Of a DNA stretch of 64,000 nt, positions 1-9,514 are shown in pieces. The stretch covers positions 26,780 to 90,779 of the forward strand of contig JBJENV010000017.1 of the NCBI GenBank assembly GCA_051880375.1. The letters are read 5' to 3'. Source of the stretch: SIG299 sp051880375. Lineage in GTDB: Bacteria > Bacillota > Clostridia > Lachnospirales > Lachnospiraceae. The translations under genes and the position numbers were made by a program. The first letter of the stretch is position 1. Every line of letters begins with the position of its first letter. The notes beneath the pieces are model-generated. The model was not told where the DNA came from and ran no database searches. It saw nothing but the letters and a program-made list of their open reading frames with translations.

Positions 1-4
1 GCTC

Positions 5-1723
5 ATGCAGGCAATGCCGCCGGAGGCTTTTCCCGAAGCAGCTTCCCTTGCGGATGACCTGCTTTCTGATAAAAAGCAGGCAAAGGGGCTGCTATCGCAT
101 GCGGAGAAAGCCCTTCTTCCCCCGGTCACCTATGTACCGTCCGAAGATACACTCGGATTTTTATACCTTTCGTTAAAGCAGCTTAAGGAGAGAAAGTGTT
201 CCGGTGCTTACTATACTCCACCTCATATTGTGAAAAAGCTGGTATCGGAGCCATGCTTTTCCGCATCCGGAAAGCAGGATTCGGGAAGTACGGCTCCGGT
301 TTCCGTACTTGATCCAAGCTGCGGCACCGGAAGCTTTTTGCTTCAGCTTCCTGAGCATATTCCTCTCTCTTCGATTTACGGCATCGACATCGATCCGGTT
401 GCCGTAGCGCTGACACGCATTAATCTGTTGCTTCGCCAGCTGGAAACATACAAAATATCATCCTTCGACCACCCCGGGGAAACCGCGCAGTTCATATCCG
501 ACAGCGTTCAAACGCTTCGCTCCAACATTCGTGTGGCGGATTTTCTGTCAGGAAACGATGCCGCAACCTATACCTGTATCCTTGGCAACCCTCCCTGGGG
601 CTCCTACTTTTCACCGGAGGAAAGTAAATCATTGAAAAAACGCTTTTCCTGCGCCACACACGCCAGACCGGAAGCCTATGACCTGTTCATCGAACAGGCC
701 TTAAGACACCTTGCTCCGGGCGGCAGACTTTCCTTTGTACTGCCGGAAGCAGTTCTTACCGTAAAAGCTCATACCGAGGTGCGAAAGCTTCTGCTTTCCT
801 GCACTTCCATCCGTACACTGACGCACCTTGGCAACTGCTTTGACGGTGTCTTCTGCCCGAGCATTCTGCTCACCTTAGAGAAAACCGGAAAGGCGCATTC
901 CTGCATCGGTATGCGCGTTACAGCACCGGGGCAGGAAACGTTTACTATAAAAGAGGAGCGCAGCCTTTCTGCCGACGGCTTCTGCCTGTTTTCAGACGAT
1001 ACCGCCTATGCGCTCCTGCAAAAACTGCTTGCCACACCGGACTGTGTCAGCTTAAAGGGAAATGCCGATTTTGCACTTGGAATCGTAACCGGAAATAATC
1101 GCACAAGTCTTCGACCCATTTCTGCAGAACTACATACCGCCGCACCGACAGCCCTCGAATTTCAGGACGTGGCATCCCTATCCGACGAATACCTGCCTGT
1201 ATTGCGCGGTTCCGACCTTCAGCCGTATCACGTCGGCACACCCGCACAGGCACTTGCCGTCCCGCTCTCTTATTGCCAGCAGGCGGCACCGGAGCAGCTG
1301 TATACCGCACCCGAAAAACTCCTGTACCGTTTTATTTCAGACCGCCTCATCTTTGCCTACGATGACAATGGGTGCTTCCCGCTTAACAGCTGCAATGTCG
1401 TCATTCCGCACATCGAGGGGCTTTCCATGCAATACATCCTTGCGGTTTTCAATTCGCGCATTCTGCAGTTTTTGTACCGCGAACAGTTCCGTTCCGTCAA
1501 GGTGCTGCGCTCCCAGTTGGAGCAGCTGCCGATTCCGCGGGCATCAAAAAAGGAACAGGAAAACATCCTGTCCCTTGTCACTCTGCTTATGCAGGAACCT
1601 TATGGCTCGGAGCATTACCGCTCTGCCTATGACCGGCTTGATACGCTCATTGCCGCACTGTTTCATTTAACGAAAGAAGAGTATGCTCTTATACTTCGAT
1701 TTTCGTCCACCTGCCGGACTTAA
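5..1723 (+). CDS. N6-adenine DNA methyltransferase with TaqI-like specificity domain (5' end possibly cut by window)
   Basis: Transfers methyl from S-adenosylmethionine to adenine N6 in DNA. An SGAYYTP block near residue 66 is followed by the SAM-binding motif DPSCGTGSF (about 103-111) and the catalytic NPPW motif in a LGNPPWGSY context near residue 196. The C-terminal third resembles the TaqI-type target-recognition domain (GIVTGNN near 352, then a LRGSDLQPY segment, and a QLPIPR motif near the end). The reading frame is open to the first base of the window, and no clear ribosome site precedes the first ATG, so the true start is probably upstream. No nuclease gene follows; the next gene is convergent. 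It may be an orphan methylase or the modification half of a system whose nuclease lies upstream or is N-terminal. Confidence 0.8.
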   Translation: MQAMPPEAFPEAASLADDLLSDKKQAKGLLSHAEKALLPPVTYVPSEDTLGFLYLSLKQLKERKCSGAYYTPPHIVKKLVSEPCFSASGKQDSGSTAPVSVLDPSCGTGSFLLQLPEHIPLSSIYGIDIDPVAVALTRINLLLRQLETYKISSFDHPGETAQFISDSVQTLRSNIRVADFLSGNDAATYTCILGNPPWGSYFSPEESKSLKKRFSCATHARPEAYDLFIEQALRHLAPGGRLSFVLPEAVLTVKAHTEVRKLLLSCTSIRTLTHLGNCFDGVFCPSILLTLEKTGKAHSCIGMRVTAPGQETFTIKEERSLSADGFCLFSDDTAYALLQKLLATPDCVSLKGNADFALGIVTGNNRTSLRPISAELHTAAPTALEFQDVASLSDEYLPVLRGSDLQPYHVGTPAQALAVPLSYCQQAAPEQLYTAPEKLLYRFISDRLIFAYDDNGCFPLNSCNVVIPHIEGLSMQYILAVFNSRILQFLYREQFRSVKVLRSQLEQLPIPRASKKEQENILSLVTLLMQEPYGSEHYRSAYDRLDTLIAALFHLTKEEYALILRFSSTCRT

Positions 1724-1747
1724 AGCGCCATGAAGTAAGAATCAATC

Positions 1748-3784
1748 TTAGGTTCTCTGCGTCCCCGCATTAAAGTTTTTCAGAATACAGGAGGAATACG
1801 CCGGCATGGTAATCGTGATTTTTCCGTCCCGAATCGGGAAAAACTTCGCCTCCGGACGGAAATTGCCCGGCTCGGTTAACATCAGGCTGACCATGGAAAG
1901 TGAAGTCACGCCAAGCTCCTCCACAGAGAATTCTACCTGCTTTTCTACGTCGTTATTGTTTAATGCCGCAAAAATCTGATCCTCGCGGTCAAATCGTCCA
2001 AAGCTCAAAATGCCATGCTCGCAATGAAGCAGACAGAACGAGCCGGTACGCATTGCCGGATACTGGCGGTGAATCCGAATTAACTCCTTATGAAGCGTAA
2101 TGAGCTCCTTATCCTCTCTTCCCCACGGATAAGTCCTGCGGTTATCGGGATCGGTAAAACCGCACAGGCCTGCTTCGTCACCGTAATACAACGTCGGTGC
2201 TCCCGGCCACACCATCTGAAATACCACTGCCTCGGCAAAAACCGCCTTGTTGACTCCCCTCTCCGCCTCCTCCGGTCCGTGAAAGCCGACACGTCCTGCC
2301 ACATGATTTGTCCTTGTTAAAAATCTGGAATGGTCATGGTTCGACAGTTCGTTCATGGCGCAAAGCAGAGACGGTGTCTGAAATTTTGCCATAGCATGCT
2401 TCATGGAATGGATAAAATGTTCATGATTGTTCCAGAGATTTCCCCGAAACTCATCACTGTGCTTTTCCATACCGGTTAAAAACCATGTAATCGGCTCCAT
2501 AAATGCATCATAGTTCATGACAGTATCCCATTCGTCACCCTTCAGCCAGGACGCAGCATTTCCGTAATGCTCTGCCAGAATCACCGCATCCGGATTGGCT
2601 TCCTTCACTGCCTTCCGGAATCTTTTCCAAAAGCGATGGTTGAATGCCTCGCTGTGTCCCAAATCTGCAGCAACATCAAGACGCCAGCCGTCTACATGAA
2701 ACGGCGCAGATACCCACATGGCTCCGACACGGCAGATATAATCACACAGTTCTTCCGAATCCTCGTAGTTGAGCTTTGGCAGCGTATCATACCCCCACCA
2801 GCCTTCATAGGAATTACGGTCAGCAGGATTTTGAAATTTGAAAAAACTACGGTATTCGCTGTTTTCCGACTGATAGGCTCCCGGCTCATAGCCGCCCCCT
2901 GCCGCATAAAAGCCTTCCCGGTCCATCCACTTATGAAACGAACCGCAATGATTGAAGACTCCGTCTAAAATCACCTTCATGCCGCGTCTGTGAATTTCCG
3001 CCACAAGACCGGCAAAGTAAGCATTACTTGCCTCCAGATTTTCCTTGGCAGTTGTCCGGATAATATAACGGTCATCCCTGCCGTTTCCCGAAAAGACCGT
3101 CCCGTTCGTCGGAGCATCCTTTACAATGACGCCAAAATGCGGGTCCACATAATCGTAATCCTGACTGTCATATTTGTGATTGGATGGAGAAACAAAAATC
3201 GGATTAAAGTAAATGACCTCCACCCCAAGTTCCTGCAAATAGTCCAGCTTCTTGCGTACACCTGCCAGATCTCCTCCGTAAAAGCGTCCGACGTCAAGCG
3301 CTGCCACCGGAGTATCCCAGTCCTCCACCCGCTCAACCGGATTGCCGAGATAACGGTATTCTCCCGTTACAACGTCATTGCTCTTGTCACCGTTGCAGAA
3401 ACGGTCCACATAAATCTGATACATCACGGCTCCCTTTGCCCAGTCCGGCACAAGAAAGCCGGGGGTCAGCAGAAAATAAAACTCCTGTGATGCCTTTTCA
3501 CAGACTCCGCTGCGGTCATACTCATACGGGATACCGTCCGCCAAAAACGAAAAATAATAAGATACCGGTTCCTCTCCTACCGGAACACTTCCTGCATAAT
3601 AGTCAAACTGTCGTGTTGTTTCCGTAAGTTTCATCGGAATTTTATGATTCTCTATGACAATTTCCGGCGCGGCATCGCTTCCGTGCGGTGTCCGAAACCG
3701 TATCGTTACCTCTTCATTCGCCGATATATCCACCGGCGTTCTGTACTCCCTCGTACCATCCGAAAAAAAAGCATTTAGATTCAT
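1748..3784 (-). CDS. Neopullulanase / cyclomaltodextrinase-type GH13 alpha-glucanase, cytoplasmic
   Basis: 678 residues without a signal peptide, so it probably acts on imported malto-oligosaccharides, pullulan fragments or cyclodextrins. Residues 1-115 form an N-terminal beta-domain of CBM34 type. The GH13 barrel starts near AVMYQIYVDRFCNGD. The four conserved GH13 regions are visible: DGVFNHCG, GWRLDVAADLGH (nucleophile Asp), ILAEHYG (acid/base Glu) and ELSNHDHSRF (transition-state Asp). The closing segment is a GH13 C-terminal beta-domain. The ATG is preceded by AAAGGAAGGA at suitable distance. It lies alone between a convergent methylase and the ftsH terminator and has no transporter beside it. 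The exact substrate cannot be set from sequence alone; maltogenic amylase is an alternative. Confidence 0.85.
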   Translation of the reverse strand: MNLNAFFSDGTREYRTPVDISANEEVTIRFRTPHGSDAAPEIVIENHKIPMKLTETTRQFDYYAGSVPVGEEPVSYYFSFLADGIPYEYDRSGVCEKASQEFYFLLTPGFLVPDWAKGAVMYQIYVDRFCNGDKSNDVVTGEYRYLGNPVERVEDWDTPVAALDVGRFYGGDLAGVRKKLDYLQELGVEVIYFNPIFVSPSNHKYDSQDYDYVDPHFGVIVKDAPTNGTVFSGNGRDDRYIIRTTAKENLEASNAYFAGLVAEIHRRGMKVILDGVFNHCGSFHKWMDREGFYAAGGGYEPGAYQSENSEYRSFFKFQNPADRNSYEGWWGYDTLPKLNYEDSEELCDYICRVGAMWVSAPFHVDGWRLDVAADLGHSEAFNHRFWKRFRKAVKEANPDAVILAEHYGNAASWLKGDEWDTVMNYDAFMEPITWFLTGMEKHSDEFRGNLWNNHEHFIHSMKHAMAKFQTPSLLCAMNELSNHDHSRFLTRTNHVAGRVGFHGPEEAERGVNKAVFAEAVVFQMVWPGAPTLYYGDEAGLCGFTDPDNRRTYPWGREDKELITLHKELIRIHRQYPAMRTGSFCLLHCEHGILSFGRFDREDQIFAALNNNDVEKQVEFSVEELGVTSLSMVSLMLTEPGNFRPEAKFFPIRDGKITITMPAYSSCILKNFNAGTQRT

Positions 3785-3825
3785 ACAAGCAAGGTTCCTT
3801 CCTTTACGACATCATTCTTACCCAT

Positions 3826-3852
3826 TTTATAACATTGACCCAAAAAACTCAA
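3826..3852 (-). promoter_or_regulatory. Candidate promoter of the GH13 gene
   Basis: On the minus strand an extended -10 TGTTATAAA is seen with TTGAGT 15 bp upstream. The spacer is shorter than the ideal 17 bp, but the extended TG supports it. It lies downstream of the ftsH terminator, where a separate promoter is needed. Confidence 0.35.
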
Positions 3853-3870
3853 GAGCCGCTTTCAGAAAGT

Positions 3871-3901
3871 AAAAAGGCCGGCAATCGCTTGCCAGCCTTT
3901 T
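3871..3901 (-). terminator. Rho-independent terminator after ftsH
   Basis: On the minus strand a 13-bp stem (AAAAGGCTGGCAA with TTGCCGGCCTTTT, one mismatch) closes a 4-nt loop and runs into TTTTTACTTTCT. It sits about 180 bp beyond the ftsH stop codon. Confidence 0.8.
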
Positions 3902-4082
3902 CGGAGAAGGTATTTTTGTTACTTATGGGGTGTAGCAAAAACTATATAATGTATTGGGGTTTACGTGTATTATTATAGTATAAAACCTCAGATAAGTGTG
4001 CACAAACATTTTCTTCTTTTTCTTCTTTTTTTGTCAATATTCACAGTGTCATTTCCTCATGCAGGAAATTCTCTTTGTGAAA

Positions 4083-5888
4083 TCAACAAAAAAGTGCTTC
4101 AAATTCATCTTTTCCTATACGGTCCTTTTCTAACAGTACTTTGGCGCACTTATGGAGCACCTCCTGATGCTCTGTCAGTATCTGCTTTGCCCTGGCATAA
4201 CATTCTTCGACAATCTTGCGTACTTCATTATCAATATTGTCTGCCGTTGCTTCACTGTATGCCTTTGTCTGTGCAAAGTCCCGTCCGACTAAAATCTCAT
4301 CATCCTCGTTGTCATAGCTGACTAAACCAAGCTGCTCCGAAAATCCGTACTTTGTTACCATAGCTCTGGCAAGCTTTGTTACGTGACGGATATCCTCGGA
4401 GGCACCTGTTGTAATATCGTCAAAAATAAGCTCCTCTGCAATTCTGCCTCCCAGACTGACCATGATGTCCTGCAGCATTCTTCCCTTCGTACGGAACATG
4501 TTATCCTCACCCGGAAGCGGCATGGTATAACCTGCCGCACTCGCTCCGGTCGGAATAATCGAAACCGTATACACCGGCCCGACATCCGGAAGCACATGGA
4601 ACAAAATTGCATGCCCCGCTTCATGGTATGCCGTAATCTTACGTTCCTTCTCACTGACAATACGGCTCTTCTTTTCCAGACCGATGCCGACCTTGATCAG
4701 CGCCTTTTTAATGTCTTCTTCTTTGACATAAGCGCGGTCTTCCTTTGCCGCACCGAGCGCCGCCTCATTTAACAGGTTCTCTAAGTCCGCTCCGGAAAAG
4801 CCCGAAGTGGACTGTGCAATACGCTTCAAATCGACATCCTCCGCAAGCGGTTTGCCTTTTGCATGGATACCGAGAATTTCTTCTCTTCCCTTGGTATCCG
4901 GCAGATTGACGTAAACCTTACGGTCGAAACGTCCCGGACGTAAAATTGCCGGATCCAGAATATCGACACGGTTTGTTGCCGCCATAACAATGATTCCTTC
5001 ATTGACGTCAAAACCATCCATTTCGACCAGCATCTGGTTGAGCGTCTGTTCCCTTTCGTCATGTCCGCCGCCCATGCCGGAGCCTCGGCGTCTTGCTACT
5101 GCATCAATTTCATCGATAAAAACGATACACGGTGCATGCTTCTTTGCGTCCGCAAACAAATCACGTACACGGGAAGCGCCGACACCGACATACATCTCGC
5201 AGAAGTCCGAACCGGAAATCGAGAAAAACGGCACCCCTGCCTCACCGGCAACCGCCTTGGCAAGCAGTGTCTTACCGGTTCCGGGAGGTCCTACCAGAAT
5301 AACGCCCTTCGGAATTTTTGCTCCGAGCTGGGTATACTTCTTCGGATTCTTTAAGAAATCCACAATTTCCCACAGTTCTTCCTTTTCCTCCTCGACACCG
5401 GCAACCTCTTTAAATTTGGTTCCCGTACCGTCATTATTCATAATGAGCCTTGCCCGGCTCTTTCCGAAATTCATCAGCTTCGCATTACTGCCTCCTGCCT
5501 GGGCATTCATCATGTTAAACATAATTACCATGACGACAATCAGAAGCAGATTCGGAAGCAGTGAAAGCAGCCAGCTTGGCTTTGTCACATCCTGTACAAC
5601 CGGGTCATAGCCGGCGTTCAACGCTGCCGTCCATGCAGTTTCTGTATTTACAACATAAAAGCTTTTTTCGCTGCCGTCCGTAAACGTAACGGAAACCTTG
5701 CCGGTAGGTGCTTCTTCATTCTGCGAAATATAAATCTTTTTTATCGTTCCCGACTCCAGATCCTTCAGATAACTCTGATAACTATAGCTGTTGCTTATGC
5801 CTGCTATGGAATTGGACAGCAGTACCGCTAACAGAACAATCAGCATAATCGTCACTGCCATTCCATATCCTCTCATTGACTTTTTCAA
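4083..5888 (-). CDS. ftsH: ATP-dependent zinc metalloprotease FtsH
   Basis: Membrane-anchored AAA+ protease that degrades membrane and regulatory proteins. Two membrane segments (about residues 10-30 and 107-126) flank an extracytoplasmic domain. The AAA module has Walker A GPPGTGKT, Walker B CIVFIDEIDA and the second region of homology ATNRVDILDPAILRPGRFDR. The zinc site HEAGH follows in the protease domain. Length 601 is within the usual range. The best start is TTG at 5888: GGAGG lies 7 nt upstream of it, whereas the in-frame ATG four codons later is too far from any ribosome site. It is the last gene of the spoIIE-tilS-hpt-ftsH run, the usual Firmicute order. Confidence 0.97.
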   Translation of the reverse strand: MKKSMRGYGMAVTIMLIVLLAVLLSNSIAGISNSYSYQSYLKDLESGTIKKIYISQNEEAPTGKVSVTFTDGSEKSFYVVNTETAWTAALNAGYDPVVQDVTKPSWLLSLLPNLLLIVVMVIMFNMMNAQAGGSNAKLMNFGKSRARLIMNNDGTGTKFKEVAGVEEEKEELWEIVDFLKNPKKYTQLGAKIPKGVILVGPPGTGKTLLAKAVAGEAGVPFFSISGSDFCEMYVGVGASRVRDLFADAKKHAPCIVFIDEIDAVARRRGSGMGGGHDEREQTLNQMLVEMDGFDVNEGIIVMAATNRVDILDPAILRPGRFDRKVYVNLPDTKGREEILGIHAKGKPLAEDVDLKRIAQSTSGFSGADLENLLNEAALGAAKEDRAYVKEEDIKKALIKVGIGLEKKSRIVSEKERKITAYHEAGHAILFHVLPDVGPVYTVSIIPTGASAAGYTMPLPGEDNMFRTKGRMLQDIMVSLGGRIAEELIFDDITTGASEDIRHVTKLARAMVTKYGFSEQLGLVSYDNEDDEILVGRDFAQTKAYSEATADNIDNEVRKIVEECYARAKQILTEHQEVLHKCAKVLLEKDRIGKDEFEALFC

Positions 5889-5903
5889 AACAGTTCCTCC
5901 TTA

Positions 5904-6422
5904 CTATTCAATCACTCCGACATACGGAAGATTTCGATACTTTTGTGCATAATCAAGACCATAGCCGACAACAAACAAATCAGGAATCTGAAAGCCGACA
6001 TAGTCCACCTTGACATCCATCTCTCTTCTGTCCGGCTTGTCAAGCAGCGTACAGAGCTTTAATGACTTCGGATGCCTTGCCTGCATCATGTTAAGCAGGT
6101 ACGAAAGCGTGCGTCCGGAATCAATGATATCCTCAACTATCACGACATTCTCCTCCTGTATGGATTCATCCAGGTCCTTTAAAATTTTCACACGTCCGGA
6201 GCTTACCGTTTCGTTTCCGTAACTCGAAACAGACATGAAGTCCAGCGTTACAGGCACCGTAATATATTTTGCCAATGCACAGGTAAAAAATACACTTCCT
6301 TTTAAAATACAGATTAAGCGAATCGATTCTCCTTCGTATTCCTTGCTGATTAAAGCCGCTATTTCCTTGATTCTTGCTTCAACCTCTTCTTCAGGAATCA
6401 GTACTTTAATATGATCTTCCAT
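5904..6422 (-). CDS. hpt: Hypoxanthine phosphoribosyltransferase
   Basis: Purine salvage enzyme that makes IMP or GMP from hypoxanthine or guanine and PRPP. The PRPP-binding loop VVIVEDIIDSGRTL is seen near the middle, and LICILKGSVFF matches the N-terminal phosphate-loop region of the family. The start at 6422 (MEDHIK) is preferred because GGAGG lies 8 nt upstream; a longer reading from 6437 has no ribosome site. It overlaps the tilS stop by 17 bp, which suggests translational coupling. The tilS-hpt-ftsH arrangement is conserved in Firmicutes. Confidence 0.95.
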   Translation of the reverse strand: MEDHIKVLIPEEEVEARIKEIAALISKEYEGESIRLICILKGSVFFTCALAKYITVPVTLDFMSVSSYGNETVSSGRVKILKDLDESIQEENVVIVEDIIDSGRTLSYLLNMMQARHPKSLKLCTLLDKPDRREMDVKVDYVGFQIPDLFVVGYGLDYAQKYRNLPYVGVIE

Positions 6423-7863
6423 CTTCTTTTCCTCCATGTATTGTGACGATCAGGATACGCCTTGTATGCTCCGTTATATGATATGCCTCACTGCCGCGGA
6501 TACCGGGTATCCATAGCACCCTGCTTCCCTCTGCCAGAAGAACCGTACGGTTTCGTTCCGTCCCCGGCACCTTCGCATCCTTAAAAACCGAATGCAGGCT
6601 TTTTCCTCTTCCGTCGGCATACAAAGCCAGCGTATCGGAAGGCATTGGCATCCTTAAAGCAATGATGTCATTTATTTTATCATAATCAAACCATTTCGTA
6701 TAGGTGCATTTTGGAATTCCGCCGCATTTTTCGATATATTTTTTTGTGTGTTCTCCGGTTTCTTCCAAAGAAAATGTGATTTTTCCCCGGTCAAAGGGCA
6801 GCTCCAGTTCGCAGGGGAACTCTGTAACCGGAACATAAAAGTATGAATCCTCTGTCTCTCCTTCCTTAAAAATAAGCAACCGGTCATAGCTTCGTAAAGC
6901 AGTCACACCATGCGGCAGCCTTAAGCTGCGTCCGGTCTGACGTTCAAGCAGCGAAAGACAGTCTGCCACATGCTCTGCGGTAATGTCCTTTTTTTGTCCT
7001 GCCACCTCGCACAGGACACGGTAAAGTACCTGCTCGGAAAGCAGAGTATCCGCCTGCCTTATATGCGGAACGGATACGGCAAACTCTGTTTTTCGCGTCT
7101 CTCCTTCCTTCTTTGCACAAACCTCCCGTCTTGTGACTGCCTGCTCATACAGTTCATCTGCTCTCATTGTGATAAACCGCTCAACACGCTGTAAATATTC
7201 TGCAGTCTCTGCAATGTGTCTTCCTGCTCCCGGTGAAATTTCTTCTGCTAAGGGAAGCAGTCTCTGCCGGATGCGGTTTCTTGTATAGTCCTCTGTCAAA
7301 TTTGTACTGTCGGTACACCAGTTTTCTCCCATACTCTTTAAATAAGCTTGTATTTCCTCTCTGGAAACCGAAAGCAGCGGTCTGATCAACATCCCGTTTT
7401 TTGCTTCCATTCCGGAAAGCCCCCTAAGTCTGCTTCCCCGAAACATCTGAAACAGAACCGTCTCCACCTGGTCGTCCCGGTGATGCGCCACTGCAATTTT
7501 CTGGCAGTTTAGTTCTCCCGCAATCCGGTAAAATGCCTCATATCTGGCATTTCTCCCCGCTTCCTCTACAGACCATCCATGCTCTCTTGCAAGCACTTTT
7601 ACATCCGCATGAACCTCCATCAGGGAAAGCCCGTATCTGCGGCAAAGCTCCTCGCAAAATTTCAAGTCGCGGTCTGCTTCTTCCCCACGCAGATGATGGT
7701 GCACATGTACCGGAACAAGCGACAGGTTCCATTCCTTTGCAAGAGAAAGCAGCACAAAAAGCAGGCAGACCGAATCCGCACCTCCCGAGATTCCGAGAAG
7801 CACTCTGTCTCCCTGCTGCAGTAATTCCTTTTGCATACAATATAATCGGACCTTGCTTAACAT
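6406..7863 (-). CDS. tilS: tRNA(Ile)-lysidine synthase
   Basis: Converts C34 of the CAU anticodon of tRNA-Ile2 to lysidine using ATP and lysine, so that AUA is read as isoleucine. The PP-loop motif SGGADS is at residues 26-31, followed by VHVHHHLRGEEADRD and VAHHRDDQVET, both typical of TilS. The C-terminal part (about 380-480) fits the TilS C-terminal tRNA-binding domain. 485 residues is normal for clostridial TilS. ATG start. It follows spoIIE by 14 bp and overlaps hpt, in a conserved essential operon. Confidence 0.95.
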   Translation of the reverse strand: MLSKVRLYCMQKELLQQGDRVLLGISGGADSVCLLFVLLSLAKEWNLSLVPVHVHHHLRGEEADRDLKFCEELCRRYGLSLMEVHADVKVLAREHGWSVEEAGRNARYEAFYRIAGELNCQKIAVAHHRDDQVETVLFQMFRGSRLRGLSGMEAKNGMLIRPLLSVSREEIQAYLKSMGENWCTDSTNLTEDYTRNRIRQRLLPLAEEISPGAGRHIAETAEYLQRVERFITMRADELYEQAVTRREVCAKKEGETRKTEFAVSVPHIRQADTLLSEQVLYRVLCEVAGQKKDITAEHVADCLSLLERQTGRSLRLPHGVTALRSYDRLLIFKEGETEDSYFYVPVTEFPCELELPFDRGKITFSLEETGEHTKKYIEKCGGIPKCTYTKWFDYDKINDIIALRMPMPSDTLALYADGRGKSLHSVFKDAKVPGTERNRTVLLAEGSRVLWIPGIRGSEAYHITEHTRRILIVTIHGGKEDGRSY

Positions 7864-7877
7864 GACGCCATCCTTTT

Positions 7878-9389
7878 CTATAATTCTTTCTTCATTCTAC
7901 CCCTTTCTTTCGAAAATGGCAAGGATTTGACTCTGTTACTTTTTCCGCGCTTAAAGACTCCGCAGACAAGTACCGTCATATCATCTCTTGGCTCAAAATT
8001 CTGGCACTGCAGAGCTGCCCTCAAAATTTTTCCCGCAATTGCCTGCGGGTTCTTCTCTGTATCCTCCCCAATCACTCTCTTTAAAAATTCCTCCCGATAC
8101 TCTTTGGGAACCGCATCTGTCACGCCATCACTCATCATAATAATGTAATCCCCGTCATACAGCTTCTTGGTCAGCGAATCATAATCCACATTCTGTACCA
8201 TACCAATCGGCAGTGTTTCTGCCTCCACGCATTCCAGCCATTCCTTCCGTTTTAAAAAGGTCGGTGCCCCGCCGATTTTGACAAACTCACAAATTCCGGT
8301 ATATAAATTCAGAATACTCATATCCAGCGTTGCAAAGCTGTTCTGCTCCGCACGCAGTGCAAGCACCGAATTCAGCAGACGTACGGAGGTTTCTTCCTCA
8401 AACCCCGCCTCTAACAGGTGCTCTAACATCGTAAGAACTGCTTCGCTTTCCTTTGCCGCCTCTTCCCCGCTTCCCATTCCGTCCGAAAGAATCATCGCCA
8501 GTTCTCCGTCCTCCTGATAGAAAAAAGAAAACGAATCTCCCGAAATTTCCTCGTCCTGCTTTGCCAGTCTTGCCACTCCCGTCATCGTAAAGTACTCCGG
8601 CTGCTCTTCAAATATCATTTCCCGCTCCTCTTCGGAAATCAGGCGTTCCCAACGATTAATTTCGCGCACCTCCCGTTCAAACTTCTCTGAAAGAAGTCTT
8701 TCTACAAGACGTACCGATACGCTTCGTCCCGAATCACACTTTAGGCGCATTTTTAACTGTCTTCCTCTTCCTCGCCGTTCCAGCAGCTGCAAATCGCACA
8801 GCTTCACATGATACCTCCGGAGTTCTCTTCTCAATTCCTTTTTTACCTCATTCCCGAGCGAGATTTCCTTCCTCAGCTGTCCCGGAAGATTCGTTATGTA
8901 ATTTGCTGTTTCTTTCAGCTGCTGTACAAGGGCTTCCCTGCCCTCCATCATCTGATTAAACGCCGCAAGACGCATATGCTCCACGGAAATACCAAAGTTT
9001 AATTCCTCCAGCAGCTCCTGCGGGCAGATACAGTTGTTCCGAAAAAACTCCGGAAGCCCTTCCAGATCAATTCTGCTGCCACGCAGGTCCGTCATCACCG
9101 TACGGAAGGCTTCACAGCTTACATCCGAATTTCTCTCCCAGCAATAGCTGCGTTTCATACATCCTCTGCACAGCTGTTCGGAAACATGTTCAAAAATACG
9201 CTGCTTATCCTGCAGCGTAAAGGCTTCTTTTTTCGTGACGTAGGCAGAAAAAATACGAGCAAGCTCCTGATAGGAGGCAGCTGCCCGATCCGTCCATTCT
9301 TTCACCTCACAGAATGCGCCATCCGGCATCCCGGCATGCTTTCCGCTTTCTCCGCCCCTCATTCTCCACCGTTCCAACTTCGTGTTCAT
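7878..9389 (-). CDS. spoIIE: SpoIIE-type PP2C phosphatase without the membrane domain
   Basis: Stage II sporulation serine phosphatase; in Bacillus it dephosphorylates SpoIIAA in the forespore and so releases sigma-F. The C-terminal PP2C domain (about 270-480) shows SGDSFSF, LSDGMGSGEEA, MMSDGVTD and DDMTVLV, the metal-binding pattern of the family. The middle region with CRGCMKRSYCWER matches the SpoIIE regulatory region. The protein has about 503 residues and begins with charged sequence, whereas Bacillus SpoIIE has about 827 with ten membrane spans at its N terminus; no hydrophobic block exists here. The ATG at 9389 is chosen since AGGAG lies 8 nt upstream; a GTG two codons earlier is too close. 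Its position before tilS and downstream of divIC agrees with the identification. Confidence 0.9.
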   Translation of the reverse strand: MNTKLERWRMRGGESGKHAGMPDGAFCEVKEWTDRAAASYQELARIFSAYVTKKEAFTLQDKQRIFEHVSEQLCRGCMKRSYCWERNSDVSCEAFRTVMTDLRGSRIDLEGLPEFFRNNCICPQELLEELNFGISVEHMRLAAFNQMMEGREALVQQLKETANYITNLPGQLRKEISLGNEVKKELRRELRRYHVKLCDLQLLERRGRGRQLKMRLKCDSGRSVSVRLVERLLSEKFEREVREINRWERLISEEEREMIFEEQPEYFTMTGVARLAKQDEEISGDSFSFFYQEDGELAMILSDGMGSGEEAAKESEAVLTMLEHLLEAGFEEETSVRLLNSVLALRAEQNSFATLDMSILNLYTGICEFVKIGGAPTFLKRKEWLECVEAETLPIGMVQNVDYDSLTKKLYDGDYIIMMSDGVTDAVPKEYREEFLKRVIGEDTEKNPQAIAGKILRAALQCQNFEPRDDMTVLVCGVFKRGKSNRVKSLPFSKERGRMKKEL

Positions 9390-9439
9390 GTCCACATCTC
9401 CTGCCTGCCCTTTTTGCTTTTCTATCGATGCAATAGTGT

Positions 9440-9472
9440 ATTATAAAGGACAAGTCTCAAAATATTTGTCGG
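9440..9472 (-). promoter_or_regulatory. Spo0A-type promoter of spoIIE (21-bp spacer, 0A-box-like site)
   Basis: On the minus strand TATAAT (9440-9445) is separated by exactly 21 bp from CCGACA (9467-9472). The -35 hexamer lies in TCCGACAAA, which on the other strand reads TTTGTCGGA, one base from the Spo0A box TGTCGAA. Spo0A-activated sigma-A promoters such as Bacillus spoIIE and spoIIG are known for 21-22 bp spacers with 0A boxes over the -35. It lies about 50 bp upstream of the spoIIE start. Confidence 0.65.
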
Positions 9473-9514
9473 ATTTGGCTCTCTCTTTAAAAAAACTCAT
9501 CCTCTTCTTTCCGC

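Noticed and set aside
5..1723. Complete restriction-modification system
   Set aside because: Only the methyltransferase is visible, and no nuclease motif or gene adjoins it within the window.
4990..5610. 206-codon open frame opposite ftsH
   Set aside because: It is antisense to the AAA domain of ftsH, has low-complexity Ser/Pro content and no ribosome site; a shadow frame.
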